The notes beneath the pieces were generated by a model. It was given only the letters and a program-made list of their open reading frames with translations, ran no database searches and was not told where the DNA came from. Source: Alteromonas sp. ALT199 (GTDB taxonomy: Bacteria > Pseudomonadota > Gammaproteobacteria > Enterobacterales > Alteromonadaceae). From it: 64,000 bases of DNA. The stretch's first letter is position 1. Each line of letters starts with the position of its first letter. This document shows positions 10,110 through 18,487 of this stretch, in pieces. The translations under genes and the position numbers were made by a program. The stretch spans positions 1 through 64,000 of the forward strand of contig NZ_JAHHDX010000105.1 in assembly GCF_018619335.1 (NCBI RefSeq). The letters are read 5' to 3'.

Positions 10110-10139
10110 ATTAAATATGTAATAGGAGGTGCTACGCCA

Positions 10140-11207
10140 ATGTCAACCTTAACTGTGGAACTTGGAGAACGTAGCTATCCTATACAGATAGAGGCTGGGT
10201 TGCTGTCGCAACCTGGCCTTTTTAGTGCCTACATAAAAGGGCCGCTGGCGGTTATTGTAACGAACGAGACCGTTGCGCCACTTTACTTAGAAACCGCTAA
10301 AGCAGCATGTGGTGACGTTCAGGTTGAAACCATCATTTTGCCAGACGGCGAGCAGTACAAGAATTTAGAACAATTCGAAGTAGTCATGACCCGTCTTCTG
10401 GAACTAAATGCGGCAAGAGATACAACATTAGTTGCTCTTGGTGGTGGTGTGATAGGTGATCTCACTGGTTTTGTTGCAGCAACGTACCAGCGCGGCGTGC
10501 CTTTTATTCAAGTACCCACTACCCTGCTTTCTCAGGTAGATTCCTCGGTGGGTGGAAAAACGGCGGTAAACCACCCACTAGGTAAAAACATGATTGGTGC
10601 TTTTTACCAACCGGTTTATGTTGCTATCGATACCGATTCTTTGGCTACATTACCTGCCAAAGAGTTCGCGGCTGGTATGGCAGAAGTTATTAAATACGGC
10701 ATCATTTACGACGCACCGTTTTTTAAGTGGCTTGAAGAAAACGTTGATTCACTTACGTCTCTTGATACTGAAATCCTTACCTACGCCATTTCCCGCTGCT
10801 GCGACATCAAAGCAGACGTTGTTGCGAAAGACGAACGGGAAGGTGGCTTGCGCGCAATTCTTAACTTAGGTCACACGTTTGGTCACGCTATTGAGGCCGA
10901 GCAAGGTTACGGCAATTGGCTACACGGCGAAGCGGTAGCCGCTGGTACTATAATTGCTTGTAAAGCTGCTGAAGCATTATCATGGTTTGAAGCGTCAGAA
11001 ACACGTCGCGTGTCAGCGCTATTTGAAGCGTTTGCGTTGCCTATTGCAGGTCCTAGTAGCATGACGAAAGACGACTATGTTAAGCACATGAAACGCGATA
11101 AGAAAGTGGAAGCTGGCAGTATTCGATTTGTACTTCCTCAAGGCATTGGTAAAGCGGTTGTTACTAAGGACGTCACAGACGCCATTCTTACTGACATCCT
11201 CTCTTAG
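10140..11207 (+). CDS. aroB: 3-dehydroquinate synthase
   Basis: Converts DAHP to 3-dehydroquinate, the second step of the shikimate pathway, using NAD and a divalent metal. The product is 355 aa, near E. coli AroB (362 aa). Motifs include the NAD-binding LPDGEQYKN and [20 protein letters not shown], the substrate loop [18 protein letters not shown], and the metal ligands Glu (MAEVIKYG), His ([10 protein letters not shown]) and His (LHGEAVAAG). The ribosome site AGGAGG is strong (about 10126-10131), 9 bases before the ATG. It follows aroK in an operon. Confidence 0.96.
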   Translation: MSTLTVELGERSYPIQIEAGLLSQPGLFSAYIKGPLAVIVTNETVAPLYLETAKAACGDVQVETIILPDGEQYKNLEQFEVVMTRLLELNAARDTTLVALGGGVIGDLTGFVAATYQRGVPFIQVPTTLLSQVDSSVGGKTAVNHPLGKNMIGAFYQPVYVAIDTDSLATLPAKEFAAGMAEVIKYGIIYDAPFFKWLEENVDSLTSLDTEILTYAISRCCDIKADVVAKDEREGGLRAILNLGHTFGHAIEAEQGYGNWLHGEAVAAGTIIACKAAEALSWFEASETRRVSALFEAFALPIAGPSSMTKDDYVKHMKRDKKVEAGSIRFVLPQGIGKAVVTKDVTDAILTDILS

Positions 11208-11328
11208 CCATTCGCGTTCGCGACAAATTGGCAGCGTGCCCTTTCATCAACCCTGAGACTTGGGGAGCTAACAATGAGGTGCGTTGCTAGACTAGTTTTA
11301 AAGCAACGGTGAATAAGGGCAAACTCCC

Positions 11329-12843
11329 ATGCAAAGTGAACTGCATGAACGTTTGGAATATCTGGTTAATTACTCCTCTCAGCTGATCTTTGTCAGCGGT
11401 GAGTCTATTGCTCAACAACAAAAAACCCTTGAAGCCTTTGTCTTCCAGCAGCACGACGATACTGAAATTGCGTATTTGACTGCGCAAGATAATATGGAGC
11501 CGTCTGACTATCGTAGACAGCTTTGTCGGCAGCTACTCGGTCAAGTAGTGGGGAGCTTTGTTCGCCCCCTCAATGAATTACTTTCCGACTTAAATAGCCA
11601 CGATGGCCCAATTCTTATCGCCATTACCCAAGCCCATAGCCTTCCTGATGCGCTGTTACAAGAGCTGTGGGATTTGGTCTTACAAAGCCGATTTGCGGGT
11701 AATAAACAGCATTTAAATGTGCTTTTGTTTGCAAATAACGCATGGGCAGAGCGCGCTAAGCAATGGCTTCCAGCTAAAAATACTGAAACACCACTCATTA
11801 TTAGCAGCCAGTCTGTAATTAGCGAGCAGCCTAGTTACGAGTCGGACCTCGATAAAATGATAGCTTCCCGTAGGGAAGCGTTTCAGGCTCACTTAGAAAA
11901 TAGACAACGTGAAAACACCAAATCATTCACTAACCCGCTTAAAACAAAATGGTTTTACGCTGGTGTAGCTCTAGTGTTTCTGGCCACATTCTCTGGTCTT
12001 ATCTATTGGCAGTACGGTGAAAAGCTTGCCTCGATTTTTTCTCCTATTAACCAACAAACTCTTGAACCTAACGAAACACAGATTGAACCAGGCTCAGCCT
12101 ATAACAAGCTAATTGCTGGCAGTGATGGTGAAGAAGGGCTCAACGTCGCCGTTGAGAAAAGCGGAGAAGCCACAACTGCTGGAATGCCAAATGACGTAAG
12201 TGCACAAACCGGTAATGTGGAAATTGTCTCGATACCAAGTGCAACACCTAAGTCGAAGGGGCAACCAACCCTTGATACGCCAGCGGAAAATGAAACAGTA
12301 GAGAATGACTCGTTAATTACCAACTGGGAAAGCGCAGTATCGTCATTGCCAGAAGCTGGTTCGTTGCCCGCACGAGCAGACGTTAACAAAGGCACTACTT
12401 CAAGCGCACAAAGCAGAAACTCACTTTCCGTCGATACTAATGTGGATACTATTGAGAATGAGGACTTTGAGCAAAGGACTGCAGATAATACCCAAGCAGC
12501 ACTAACGAACCTAGCTAGCGCCGATACAGCTTCTAGTGATGAAAATGTGAACCAAGCTCCATGGATTAGCGATAACGATTACGCCATACAAATGCTAGCG
12601 ATGAAAAGTGAATCGGTACTCAATGCATTTTTGCGTGAGAACGACCTCGTTGAGCAGACCCGTATTTACAAAACTGAACGCTACGGTGGAGATTGGTTTG
12701 TCGTTGTTTTTCGAGCGGTTTACCCCTCGCTATCTGAAGCACAACAAGCACGTGCAGCACTACCTGAGTACGCAGGTAAACAAAATGCTTTTATTAAGCG
12801 TGGAAATCAAATTATCTCCGAATTAAATAAAGCACAAAATTAA
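11329..12843 (+). CDS. damX: DamX-like SPOR-domain cell division protein
   Basis: A bitopic inner-membrane protein expected at the division septum, where the SPOR domain binds denuded glycan strands. The N-terminal ~200 residues are cytoplasmic and resemble a degenerate AAA/ATPase-like fold (ISQLIF...GPILIAITQAHSLPD). One membrane helix lies at about residues 208-227. A long low-complexity linker rich in Ser, Thr, Asn, Glu and Asp follows (about 230-410), then a C-terminal SPOR domain (about 419-500; YAIQMLAMKSES and the RYGGDWFVVVF core). The order aroK-aroB-damX-dam is the same as in E. coli. The start at 11329 has only a weak ribosome site. The linker makes it longer than E. coli DamX (428 aa). 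Confidence 0.88.
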   Translation: MQSELHERLEYLVNYSSQLIFVSGESIAQQQKTLEAFVFQQHDDTEIAYLTAQDNMEPSDYRRQLCRQLLGQVVGSFVRPLNELLSDLNSHDGPILIAITQAHSLPDALLQELWDLVLQSRFAGNKQHLNVLLFANNAWAERAKQWLPAKNTETPLIISSQSVISEQPSYESDLDKMIASRREAFQAHLENRQRENTKSFTNPLKTKWFYAGVALVFLATFSGLIYWQYGEKLASIFSPINQQTLEPNETQIEPGSAYNKLIAGSDGEEGLNVAVEKSGEATTAGMPNDVSAQTGNVEIVSIPSATPKSKGQPTLDTPAENETVENDSLITNWESAVSSLPEAGSLPARADVNKGTTSSAQSRNSLSVDTNVDTIENEDFEQRTADNTQAALTNLASADTASSDENVNQAPWISDNDYAIQMLAMKSESVLNAFLRENDLVEQTRIYKTERYGGDWFVVVFRAVYPSLSEAQQARAALPEYAGKQNAFIKRGNQIISELNKAQN

Positions 12844-13069
12844 GCCGTTTTGTTGCCCTACTCTCTTAATAATTTGGTTAATTTGCCAAAATTACCTTCT
12901 TGCGACACTTGTTGGTTGTCCGTTTTACTGATGAAAGTTACAATCTACCTTTAGCGTGGTGATATCTGATACTGATCAGCATAAAAGTATAAAGACGACC
13001 CTTTCCCTTGGAACGGCGGCGCAAGGAAAAACCACCGTCTTCATTCCGTCTAGGTAGTAACGTTTAAGC

Positions 13070-13954
13070 ATGATGCAGAAAAAGAACCGTGCCTTTTTAA
13101 AGTGGGCCGGTGGCAAATACAGCTTGGTTGAGCACATTCAGGCCAGATTACCGCAAGCTAACAAACTAATAGAACCGTTTGTTGGTGCCGGCTCTGTATT
13201 TCTGAATACGCACTACAAACGCTACTTGCTTAATGACATCAACCCTGACCTCATTAACTTGTACAACTTCTTAAAAGCGCAACCAGATGCGCTTATTAAC
13301 GATGCGCGCTCATTTTTTGACGGGAGCCGCAATGAAGAGAAGATGTATTATGACTTGCGAGAAGAGTTCAACGGCACACAAGACGAATACTATCGCGCTA
13401 TTCTTTTTCTTTACTTAAACCGCCACGGTTATAATGGTTTGTGTCGCTATAGCCTTCAAGGTCGATTTAATGTGCCGTTTGGGCGTTACAAAAAGCCCTA
13501 TTTCCCAGAAGACGAAATGTTTGTGTTTTCTGAAAAGTCACAAAAAGCCACGTTTACTTGTCTGCCGTTTGAGAAGGTTTTTTCAAGGGCTAGGCAAAAC
13601 AATGTTATTTATTGCGATCCCCCCTATGCACCTATTAGCAAGACAGCAGCGTTTACAAGTTATGCAGCACGAAGTTTTGGTCAGGACTCACAAGAAAAGC
13701 TAGCAGAGTTAGCCACCCGAGCATCGAAAAAGCGTGGTATACCTGTGCTGATATCGAATCACGACCTACCTTTAACACGAGCCTTATATCAAGGTGCAGA
13801 CTTTAGCATGTTGTCGGTTAAACGTTCGATAAGTCAAAATGGCGCAAAGCGACAGCCAGTAGATGAAATACTTGCTTATTTTCCACCTGCGAAAGTTGTT
13901 CCCAAACGAAAAACACGTAAGAAAAAAGCGGTTCAGCGCTCCTCGGCTTATTAA
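13070..13954 (+). CDS. dam: DNA adenine methylase (GATC)
   Basis: Methylates adenine in GATC and serves mismatch repair and replication control. The 294-aa length is slightly above E. coli Dam (278 aa). The class alpha N6-adenine methylase motifs are present: FLKWAGGKY and LIEPFVGAGSVF (AdoMet binding), and the catalytic DPPY within VIYCDPPYAPI at about residue 181. A Lys/Arg-rich tail (PKRKTRKKKAVQR) is extra. The 226-base gap after damX could hold a promoter; a CCTTG...CAAGG hairpin lies just upstream of the gene around 13005-13027. Start MMQ at 13070, with the next codon as an alternative. Confidence 0.95.
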   Translation: MMQKKNRAFLKWAGGKYSLVEHIQARLPQANKLIEPFVGAGSVFLNTHYKRYLLNDINPDLINLYNFLKAQPDALINDARSFFDGSRNEEKMYYDLREEFNGTQDEYYRAILFLYLNRHGYNGLCRYSLQGRFNVPFGRYKKPYFPEDEMFVFSEKSQKATFTCLPFEKVFSRARQNNVIYCDPPYAPISKTAAFTSYAARSFGQDSQEKLAELATRASKKRGIPVLISNHDLPLTRALYQGADFSMLSVKRSISQNGAKRQPVDEILAYFPPAKVVPKRKTRKKKAVQRSSAY

Positions 13955-14037
13955 ATATCACAAAACCTTAAGGTAGCTTACGGAACAGCGAGTTGGAATG
14001 ATAGGACGCCTAAGCACAGCTACTAAGTGTAAAATAA

Positions 14038-14238
14038 TTACCCACTGTAGCCGGCATACCACTTTACAAACATGAAAAGTGAAACTACAAACAAGCCTAC
14101 CAAAATGACGCCAATAACAGCAAAGGTGATGAAGGTACCTTTAGTAAAGTCGCGTTCATAGTTTTTATGGCTTTGAACACCAAACAAACTTGCCACTACA
14201 CTGCCTAGAACTGACCAGAAACCAGTACCAGATTGCAT
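14038..14238 (-). CDS. DUF2970 family small membrane protein
   Basis: A 66-aa protein of a small proteobacterial family of unknown function. The N-terminal half carries the family-like run VASLFGVQSHKNYERDF, and the C-terminal half is one hydrophobic helix (about residues 34-59). A strong ribosome site (AAGGGGGG) lies just before the ATG and overlaps the stop of the preceding gene, so the two are probably translated together. It is convergent with dam. Family assignment is by recognition of the motif; the function is unknown. Confidence 0.75.
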   Translation of the reverse strand: MQSGTGFWSVLGSVVASLFGVQSHKNYERDFTKGTFITFAVIGVILVGLFVVSLFMFVKWYAGYSG

Positions 14239-14247
14239 AATCCCCCC

Positions 14248-14556
14248 TTAAGCGTCGTTTGAAGGTGAGGTAAAATCGCGATTACCATCATCGCTATGAA
14301 GCAACTCTAGCAAATCTAAAAAATGAAATTGAAAGGACGGTGACTTTCCTGCTATCCACGACAGCCAACTAACCTCTTCCACTCCCTCTTGGTGACGGGC
14401 GCATTGGTTTTGAATGTGGCTTGCAGGTAGCTTTGGGTTAAACTCAGTGGCGGGTTGAAATTCACAAACAGACGAGCGTGAGCTTGGCGGATTTGTAACG
14501 GCCACGCTAACTAGGGCACCGACTCCGCAGATAGCAAAAAATGGAAGAATTTTCAT
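14248..14556 (-). CDS. Hypothetical protein with N-terminal signal or anchor
   Basis: A 102-aa product that I do not recognise. Residues 1-20 are hydrophobic (ILPFFAICGVGALVSVAV) and look like a signal peptide or anchor. The remainder is polar, has two Cys residues (CEFQPA and NQCARH) that could form a periplasmic disulfide, and ends in an acidic tail. It stops 9 bases before the DUF2970 gene on the same strand, so the pair is probably one operon. Its own ribosome site is poor (AGGATG overlapping the start). Alternatively it is a rapidly evolving orphan specific to this lineage. Confidence 0.55.
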   Translation of the reverse strand: MKILPFFAICGVGALVSVAVTNPPSSRSSVCEFQPATEFNPKLPASHIQNQCARHQEGVEEVSWLSWIAGKSPSFQFHFLDLLELLHSDDGNRDFTSPSNDA

Positions 14557-14647
14557 CCTGAATAGCCCTTACACTCGTTTAAAATTTAAACTCATTATAA
14601 TCAAAAGTAAGTAACGAACAAGTTAAAAATGCGTTGCTTATAAAATG

Positions 14648-14677
14648 AAAAGCCTAATGGAGTGACATTAGGCTTTT
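14648..14677 (-). terminator. Terminator upstream of the orphan/DUF2970 pair
   Basis: AAAAGCCTAAT and ATTAGGCTTTT form an 11-bp perfect stem with an 8-base loop. On the minus strand it lies downstream of the TIGR02001 gene and is the stronger of two hairpins there, isolating the small genes to the left. Confidence 0.8.
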
Positions 14678-14696
14678 ACTACTCAACGTTTTAATT

Positions 14697-14722
14697 AAAA
14701 GGCCGATCCGATGGCCTCTTTT
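14697..14722 (-). terminator. Short hairpin just after the TIGR02001 gene
   Basis: A GGCC/GGCC stem with an 8-base loop, flanked by AAAA on the left (TTTT when read on the minus strand), starts a few bases after the gene's stop codon. The stem is short; it may act together with the stronger hairpin at 14648-14677. Confidence 0.5.
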
Positions 14723-14727
14723 ATAAT

Positions 14728-15453
14728 TTAAAGTTCGAAGTCGACTGAATAAGCTACTGTAAATTTCAGCTCGTCGTTATCTAATGCGTCGGCGCCAACA
14801 TCATCAATATCGGTACCAGTGATTGCGAAGCTAAAACCGTCTTTCGCAATAGAAACGCCGTAGTCTACATAACCTTCAACACCATTAAACGCCTCAGCAA
14901 AGTCACCTTCGTGATAACCAACGTGGAAACCCAGTTCCGTACCGTTTAAGACTTCCATGCTGTAATCAAGCGATGTATACGATGCTTGTGCAAAACCAAA
15001 GTCCTGTCCTTCGCCCTCGTCAGCTTCAGTGTGCGCTAGAAGGTATACAGTTAGGCTTAAGCCGCCCATACCTACCGAGCCGTAAATTTCGGCAAAATCA
15101 AATTCCGCTTCTGCGTCGTAGTTGTAGTATAGGTAACCAAAATCATACGCAATGCCATCAGACTCGCCAGAAAAGCCAAAATACATATCGTGCTCGTATG
15201 AGTAGATGTCATCTGATTCATAGCTTACGTTCGACGCCCAAGTACCTGCATAAAAACCACTTTCGTGCGCATAGTCGATACCGCCTTGAACAGCCGCTTC
15301 GTTCACGGTTTGTGTTAAACCACGCCAAATGTAGTTGCTGGTCGCGCTAGCATTGGCAGTAAATTCACCTTCCGCATAGCTTGGCATTGCAGTTAGTAGA
15401 CACGCTGAAGAAATAGCAGCGGCAAGTAGTGTTCTTTTTGTAGATGTTTTCAT
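14728..15453 (-). CDS. TIGR02001 family outer-membrane-like protein
   Basis: A 241-aa protein with a Sec signal peptide (MKTSTKRTLLAAAISSACLL, cleavage near SYAEG) and a body of alternating aromatic and polar residues, as in a small beta barrel. The family hallmark TSNYIWRGLTQT is followed by AVQGGIDYAHESGFYAGTW. The family is widespread in Proteobacteria and uncharacterised; an outer-membrane location is inferred. The frame is open upstream to 15543, but ATG at 15453 is preceded by GGAGAA and starts the signal peptide, so it is chosen. It is transcribed away from rpe. Confidence 0.82.
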   Translation of the reverse strand: MKTSTKRTLLAAAISSACLLTAMPSYAEGEFTANASATSNYIWRGLTQTVNEAAVQGGIDYAHESGFYAGTWASNVSYESDDIYSYEHDMYFGFSGESDGIAYDFGYLYYNYDAEAEFDFAEIYGSVGMGGLSLTVYLLAHTEADEGEGQDFGFAQASYTSLDYSMEVLNGTELGFHVGYHEGDFAEAFNGVEGYVDYGVSIAKDGFSFAITGTDIDDVGADALDNDELKFTVAYSVDFEL

Positions 15454-15847
15454 GTGTTCTCCAGTCAAATTCAAACTTGTTGTAATTCGTTTTTTCTGTC
15501 TGTGTTTTCTTTTTGAACTGGGTAACGCAAAGTTGATGCCCATTTATGGTTCATTTAGAATGCAACCAAAAACAACTTTAAGATACTGAAATAAAAGCAT
15601 TTATTTAAAACACTCTTTAAATTAGAGTATGCTGAAAAATCCATAAGTCGTTTAATGACGCACCAATTAAATGCAACCTCACCAAAGTTGGGCAGCAGCA
15701 TGGATCACGGTTACTTGTCTTAAATTCTTGTCAAATTAACCTTGATGGGCCCTTTGCATAGTAAAGAGAGATGGTTTTGGGTAAACTTTCGCAACCTAAA
15801 ACGTAAGTGGCAACGTACCTTGTTGTTTTTGATTTAAAGGACATGCA
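15454..15847. other. Divergent intergenic region between TIGR02001 gene and rpe
   Basis: About 390 bases with no convincing gene. It must hold the leftward promoter for the TIGR02001 gene and the rightward promoter for rpe-trpS. A small dyad (ACTCT at 15612-15616 / AGAGT at 15624-15628) is the only obvious structure. Confidence 0.5.
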
Positions 15848-16525
15848 ATGAAACCATTTTTAATTGCTCCATCAATACTCTCTGCCGACTTCGCTAGGCT
15901 TGGTGAAGACGTAGAAAAAGTATTGGAAGCTGGCGCCGATGTGGTGCATTTCGATGTGATGGATAACCACTATGTGCCAAACCTTACGTTTGGGCCGATG
16001 ATTTGTGAAGCATTGAAACAATACGGTATAACCGCACCAATTGATGTTCACCTTATGGTAAAGCCGGTAGACGACCTCATTGAGAAATTCGCTAACGCTG
16101 GCGCAAGCTACATTAGCTTTCACCCAGAAGCATCTGAGCACATAGACCGTTCTCTTCAGCTTATAATCGATGCCGGCTGCAAACCGGGTCTGGTATTTAA
16201 CCCGGCCACGCCGCTACATTATCTAGATCATGTGATGGATAAGCTGCACCACATTCTTATTATGTCAGTAAACCCAGGATTTGGCGGTCAAAAGTTTATT
16301 CCGAGTACCCTTGATAAGGTACGTGCGGTAAAACAACGCGTATTAGAAAGTGGTTATGACATTCGAATTGAAATTGACGGTGGCGTAAAAGTCGATAACA
16401 TTCGCGAAATAGCAGAAGCTGGGGCAGATATGTTTGTGGCTGGTTCAGCCATTTTTTCTCAACCCGACTACAGCGATGTGATTGCGCAAATGCGCGATGA
16501 ACTTTCATCGCTATCTAAAGCTTAG
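15848..16525 (+). CDS. rpe: Ribulose-phosphate 3-epimerase
   Basis: Interconverts ribulose 5-phosphate and xylulose 5-phosphate in the pentose phosphate pathway. At 225 aa it matches E. coli Rpe. The TIM-barrel motifs are intact: [15 protein letters not shown], the metal/acid-base site [23 protein letters not shown], the phosphate loop [10 protein letters not shown] and the catalytic Asp in EIDGGV. A ribosome site (AAAGGAC) precedes the ATG. It is followed after 37 bases by trpS; in E. coli gph lies between them. Confidence 0.97.
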   Translation: MKPFLIAPSILSADFARLGEDVEKVLEAGADVVHFDVMDNHYVPNLTFGPMICEALKQYGITAPIDVHLMVKPVDDLIEKFANAGASYISFHPEASEHIDRSLQLIIDAGCKPGLVFNPATPLHYLDHVMDKLHHILIMSVNPGFGGQKFIPSTLDKVRAVKQRVLESGYDIRIEIDGGVKVDNIREIAEAGADMFVAGSAIFSQPDYSDVIAQMRDELSSLSKA

Positions 16526-16562
16526 TTTTTAACAGAATTTAACGTATTACAGGTAAATAGAA

Positions 16563-17570
16563 ATGAGTAATAAACCCGTTGTATTAAGTGGCTGTCAGCC
16601 TTCCGGACAACTTACCCTTGGTAACTATATGGGTGCACTTAAACAGTGGGTTTCCATGCAAGACGATCACGACTGTTTATACATGATTGTAGATTTGCAT
16701 GCGATTACCGTAAGACAAGATCCAAAGCAGCTTGCCGAGGCTTGTTTAGACGGTCTTTCTCTTTATTTAGCCTGCGGCATTGACCCGCAAAAAAGTACGC
16801 TATTTTTGCAATCGCATGTGCCAGAGCATGCACAGCTATCTTGGGTTTTAAATTGCTATGCTCAAATGGGCGAGCTTAACCGCATGACGCAGTTCAAAGA
16901 TAAATCTGCGAAAAATGAGAACAATATTAATGTGGGCTTGTATAGCTACCCTGTGCTTCAAGCGGCAGATATTTTGCTTTATCAAGCGGATAAAGTACCT
17001 GTGGGTGAAGATCAAAAGCAACACCTTGAGTTAACACGCGACATTGCTACCCGCGTGAATAACTTATATGGCGACGTATTCCGTTTACCTGACCCTTATA
17101 TTCCAGAGTTTGGTGCGCGTATCATGAGCCTGCAAGAGCCAGAAAAGAAAATGTCTAAGTCAGATAACAACCCCAATAACTTTATTGGCTTGTTAGAAGA
17201 CCCTAAGAAGCTGGCTAAGAAAATTAAACGCGCAGTGACCGACTCTGACGAGCAGGCTAATATTTACTTCAACCCGACCGAGAAACCAGGCGTATCTAAC
17301 TTACTTACCCTGCTGTCTTTAGCAACGGGCAAGTCGGTAAAAGAGCTTGAGCCTGAATATACAGGTAAAATGTACGGTCACTTAAAAGGTGATGTTGCAG
17401 ATGCCGTGGTATCTTTACTTGAGCCTATTCAAACTCGCTATGCTGAAATTCGCGCTGACAGAGCGTACTTAGATGACGTTATGCGCCAAGGCGCAGAGAA
17501 AGCGTCAGCTCGTGCAGCAGAGACACTGGCCAAAGTTTACAAAGCAGTTGGCTTTATTCCAAAGCCATAG
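16563..17570 (+). CDS. trpS: Tryptophanyl-tRNA synthetase
   Basis: Charges tRNA-Trp. At 335 aa it is close to E. coli TrpS (334 aa). It is a class I synthetase with the HIGH-like motif [14 protein letters not shown] and the KMSKS motif in KKMSKSDNN. The tryptophan pocket region [16 protein letters not shown] is conserved. It is probably cotranscribed with rpe. A large dyad follows the stop. Confidence 0.97.
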   Translation: MSNKPVVLSGCQPSGQLTLGNYMGALKQWVSMQDDHDCLYMIVDLHAITVRQDPKQLAEACLDGLSLYLACGIDPQKSTLFLQSHVPEHAQLSWVLNCYAQMGELNRMTQFKDKSAKNENNINVGLYSYPVLQAADILLYQADKVPVGEDQKQHLELTRDIATRVNNLYGDVFRLPDPYIPEFGARIMSLQEPEKKMSKSDNNPNNFIGLLEDPKKLAKKIKRAVTDSDEQANIYFNPTEKPGVSNLLTLLSLATGKSVKELEPEYTGKMYGHLKGDVADAVVSLLEPIQTRYAEIRADRAYLDDVMRQGAEKASARAAETLAKVYKAVGFIPKP

Positions 17571-17590
17571 CTTAAATGCCTTACGTAAAA

Positions 17591-17621
17591 GACATGAAGA
17601 GTTCATAGAACTCTTCATGTC
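17591..17621 (+). terminator. Perfect 14-bp inverted repeat after trpS
   Basis: GACATGAAGAGTTC and its exact complement GAACTCTTCATGTC flank an ATA loop. It starts 20 bases after the trpS stop and ends 44 bases before pabA. AAAA precedes it and TTATTAT follows, so it should act as a terminator or strong RNA-processing hairpin. Confidence 0.7.
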
Positions 17622-17665
17622 TTATTATCCGTTGCATTTTAGACCTACCAAGGATTAACACTGCT

Positions 17666-18250
17666 GTGTTGCTGTTAATTGATAACTTTGATTCATTCAC
17701 CCACAATCTCGCTAGATATTTCACCGAGCTTGGAGCTGACGTTGAAGTAGTACGAAACAACGCCCTTAGCATTGATGACATCTCACGTTTAGCGCCTTCA
17801 CAACTTGTTATCTCACCAGGTCCATGCACCCCAAACGAGGCAGGTATTAGTTTAGCTGCGATAGACCATTTTGCTGGTAAAATTCCAATACTGGGGGTTT
17901 GCTTAGGTCATCAGGCCATAGGCCAAGTTTTTGGTGCCGAAGTAGTAGGCGCTCAAGAAATTAAGCATGGTAAAGTGTCTGTGTTATCGCATTGCAATAC
18001 TGGTTTATTTAAAGGGCTACCTAGTACCTTCGGCGTTACCCGCTACCATTCATTGGTTTTAGACCCTGCAACTTTACCGTCTTCATTAAGTGTCGACGCT
18101 TGGTGTGAGACTACACGAGGGACAAGGGAAATTATGGCGGTTTCACATAGCCACTTCCCTATCTGGGGCGTACAGTACCATCCCGAGTCGTTACTTACTG
18201 AACACGGCCACAGTGTGCTTGACGCCTTTCTTCACTACAAAAAGGTTTAA
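17666..18250 (+). CDS. pabA: Glutamine amidotransferase, PabA/TrpG type
   Basis: Supplies ammonia from glutamine to aminodeoxychorismate synthase (folate) and possibly also anthranilate synthase. The 194-aa product has the class I amidotransferase triad: Cys in GVCLGHQAIG (about residue 79), and His and Glu in QYHPES. The N-terminus LLIDNFDSFTHNLARYF and the oxyanion loop SPGPCTPNEAG are typical. The start is GTG. PabA is favoured over TrpG because no trp genes are nearby and pabA next to argD is common in gammaproteobacteria; the same protein may serve both partners. Confidence 0.88.
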   Translation: MLLLIDNFDSFTHNLARYFTELGADVEVVRNNALSIDDISRLAPSQLVISPGPCTPNEAGISLAAIDHFAGKIPILGVCLGHQAIGQVFGAEVVGAQEIKHGKVSVLSHCNTGLFKGLPSTFGVTRYHSLVLDPATLPSSLSVDAWCETTRGTREIMAVSHSHFPIWGVQYHPESLLTEHGHSVLDAFLHYKKV

Positions 18251-18448
18251 GTATGCGGATTTGGTGCCGATAGCTTGCATAGTGTAAATGTCGCACTTGT
18301 AGGCCGTTAAAATTCGCAATTTACTGATTTTTCGTTTAACTTTTTATAATTGAGTTTAGCCAACAAGCTAAATAAGCGTCACATTGAGAACGAATTAAGC
18401 GATACCAATCATTAGTGGTAATAACAGAGCTTTCAAGCAGTAGCTGCA

Positions 18449-18472
18449 TTTTCACAATTACTATAGTGAAAA
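18449..18472. promoter_or_regulatory. Inverted repeat upstream of the HDOD gene
   Basis: TTTTCAC and GTGAAAA arms (7 bp, exact) flank a 10-base spacer, ending 15 bases before the HDOD start codon. A second, looser dyad (TACCA/TGGTA) lies at 18403-18420. The geometry suits a dimeric regulator, but its position near the ribosome site also allows a translational role. Confidence 0.35.
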
Positions 18473-18487
18473 TTATAAAGGCCCCTG

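Noticed and set aside
14973-15350. 125-codon plus-strand ORF opposite the TIGR02001 gene
   Set aside because: Antisense shadow; the minus-strand frame has a signal peptide and family motif.
17591-17621. Inverted repeat as a mobile-element end or attachment site
   Set aside because: No integrase, transposase or second copy was seen in the window; the position after a stop codon suits an RNA hairpin.
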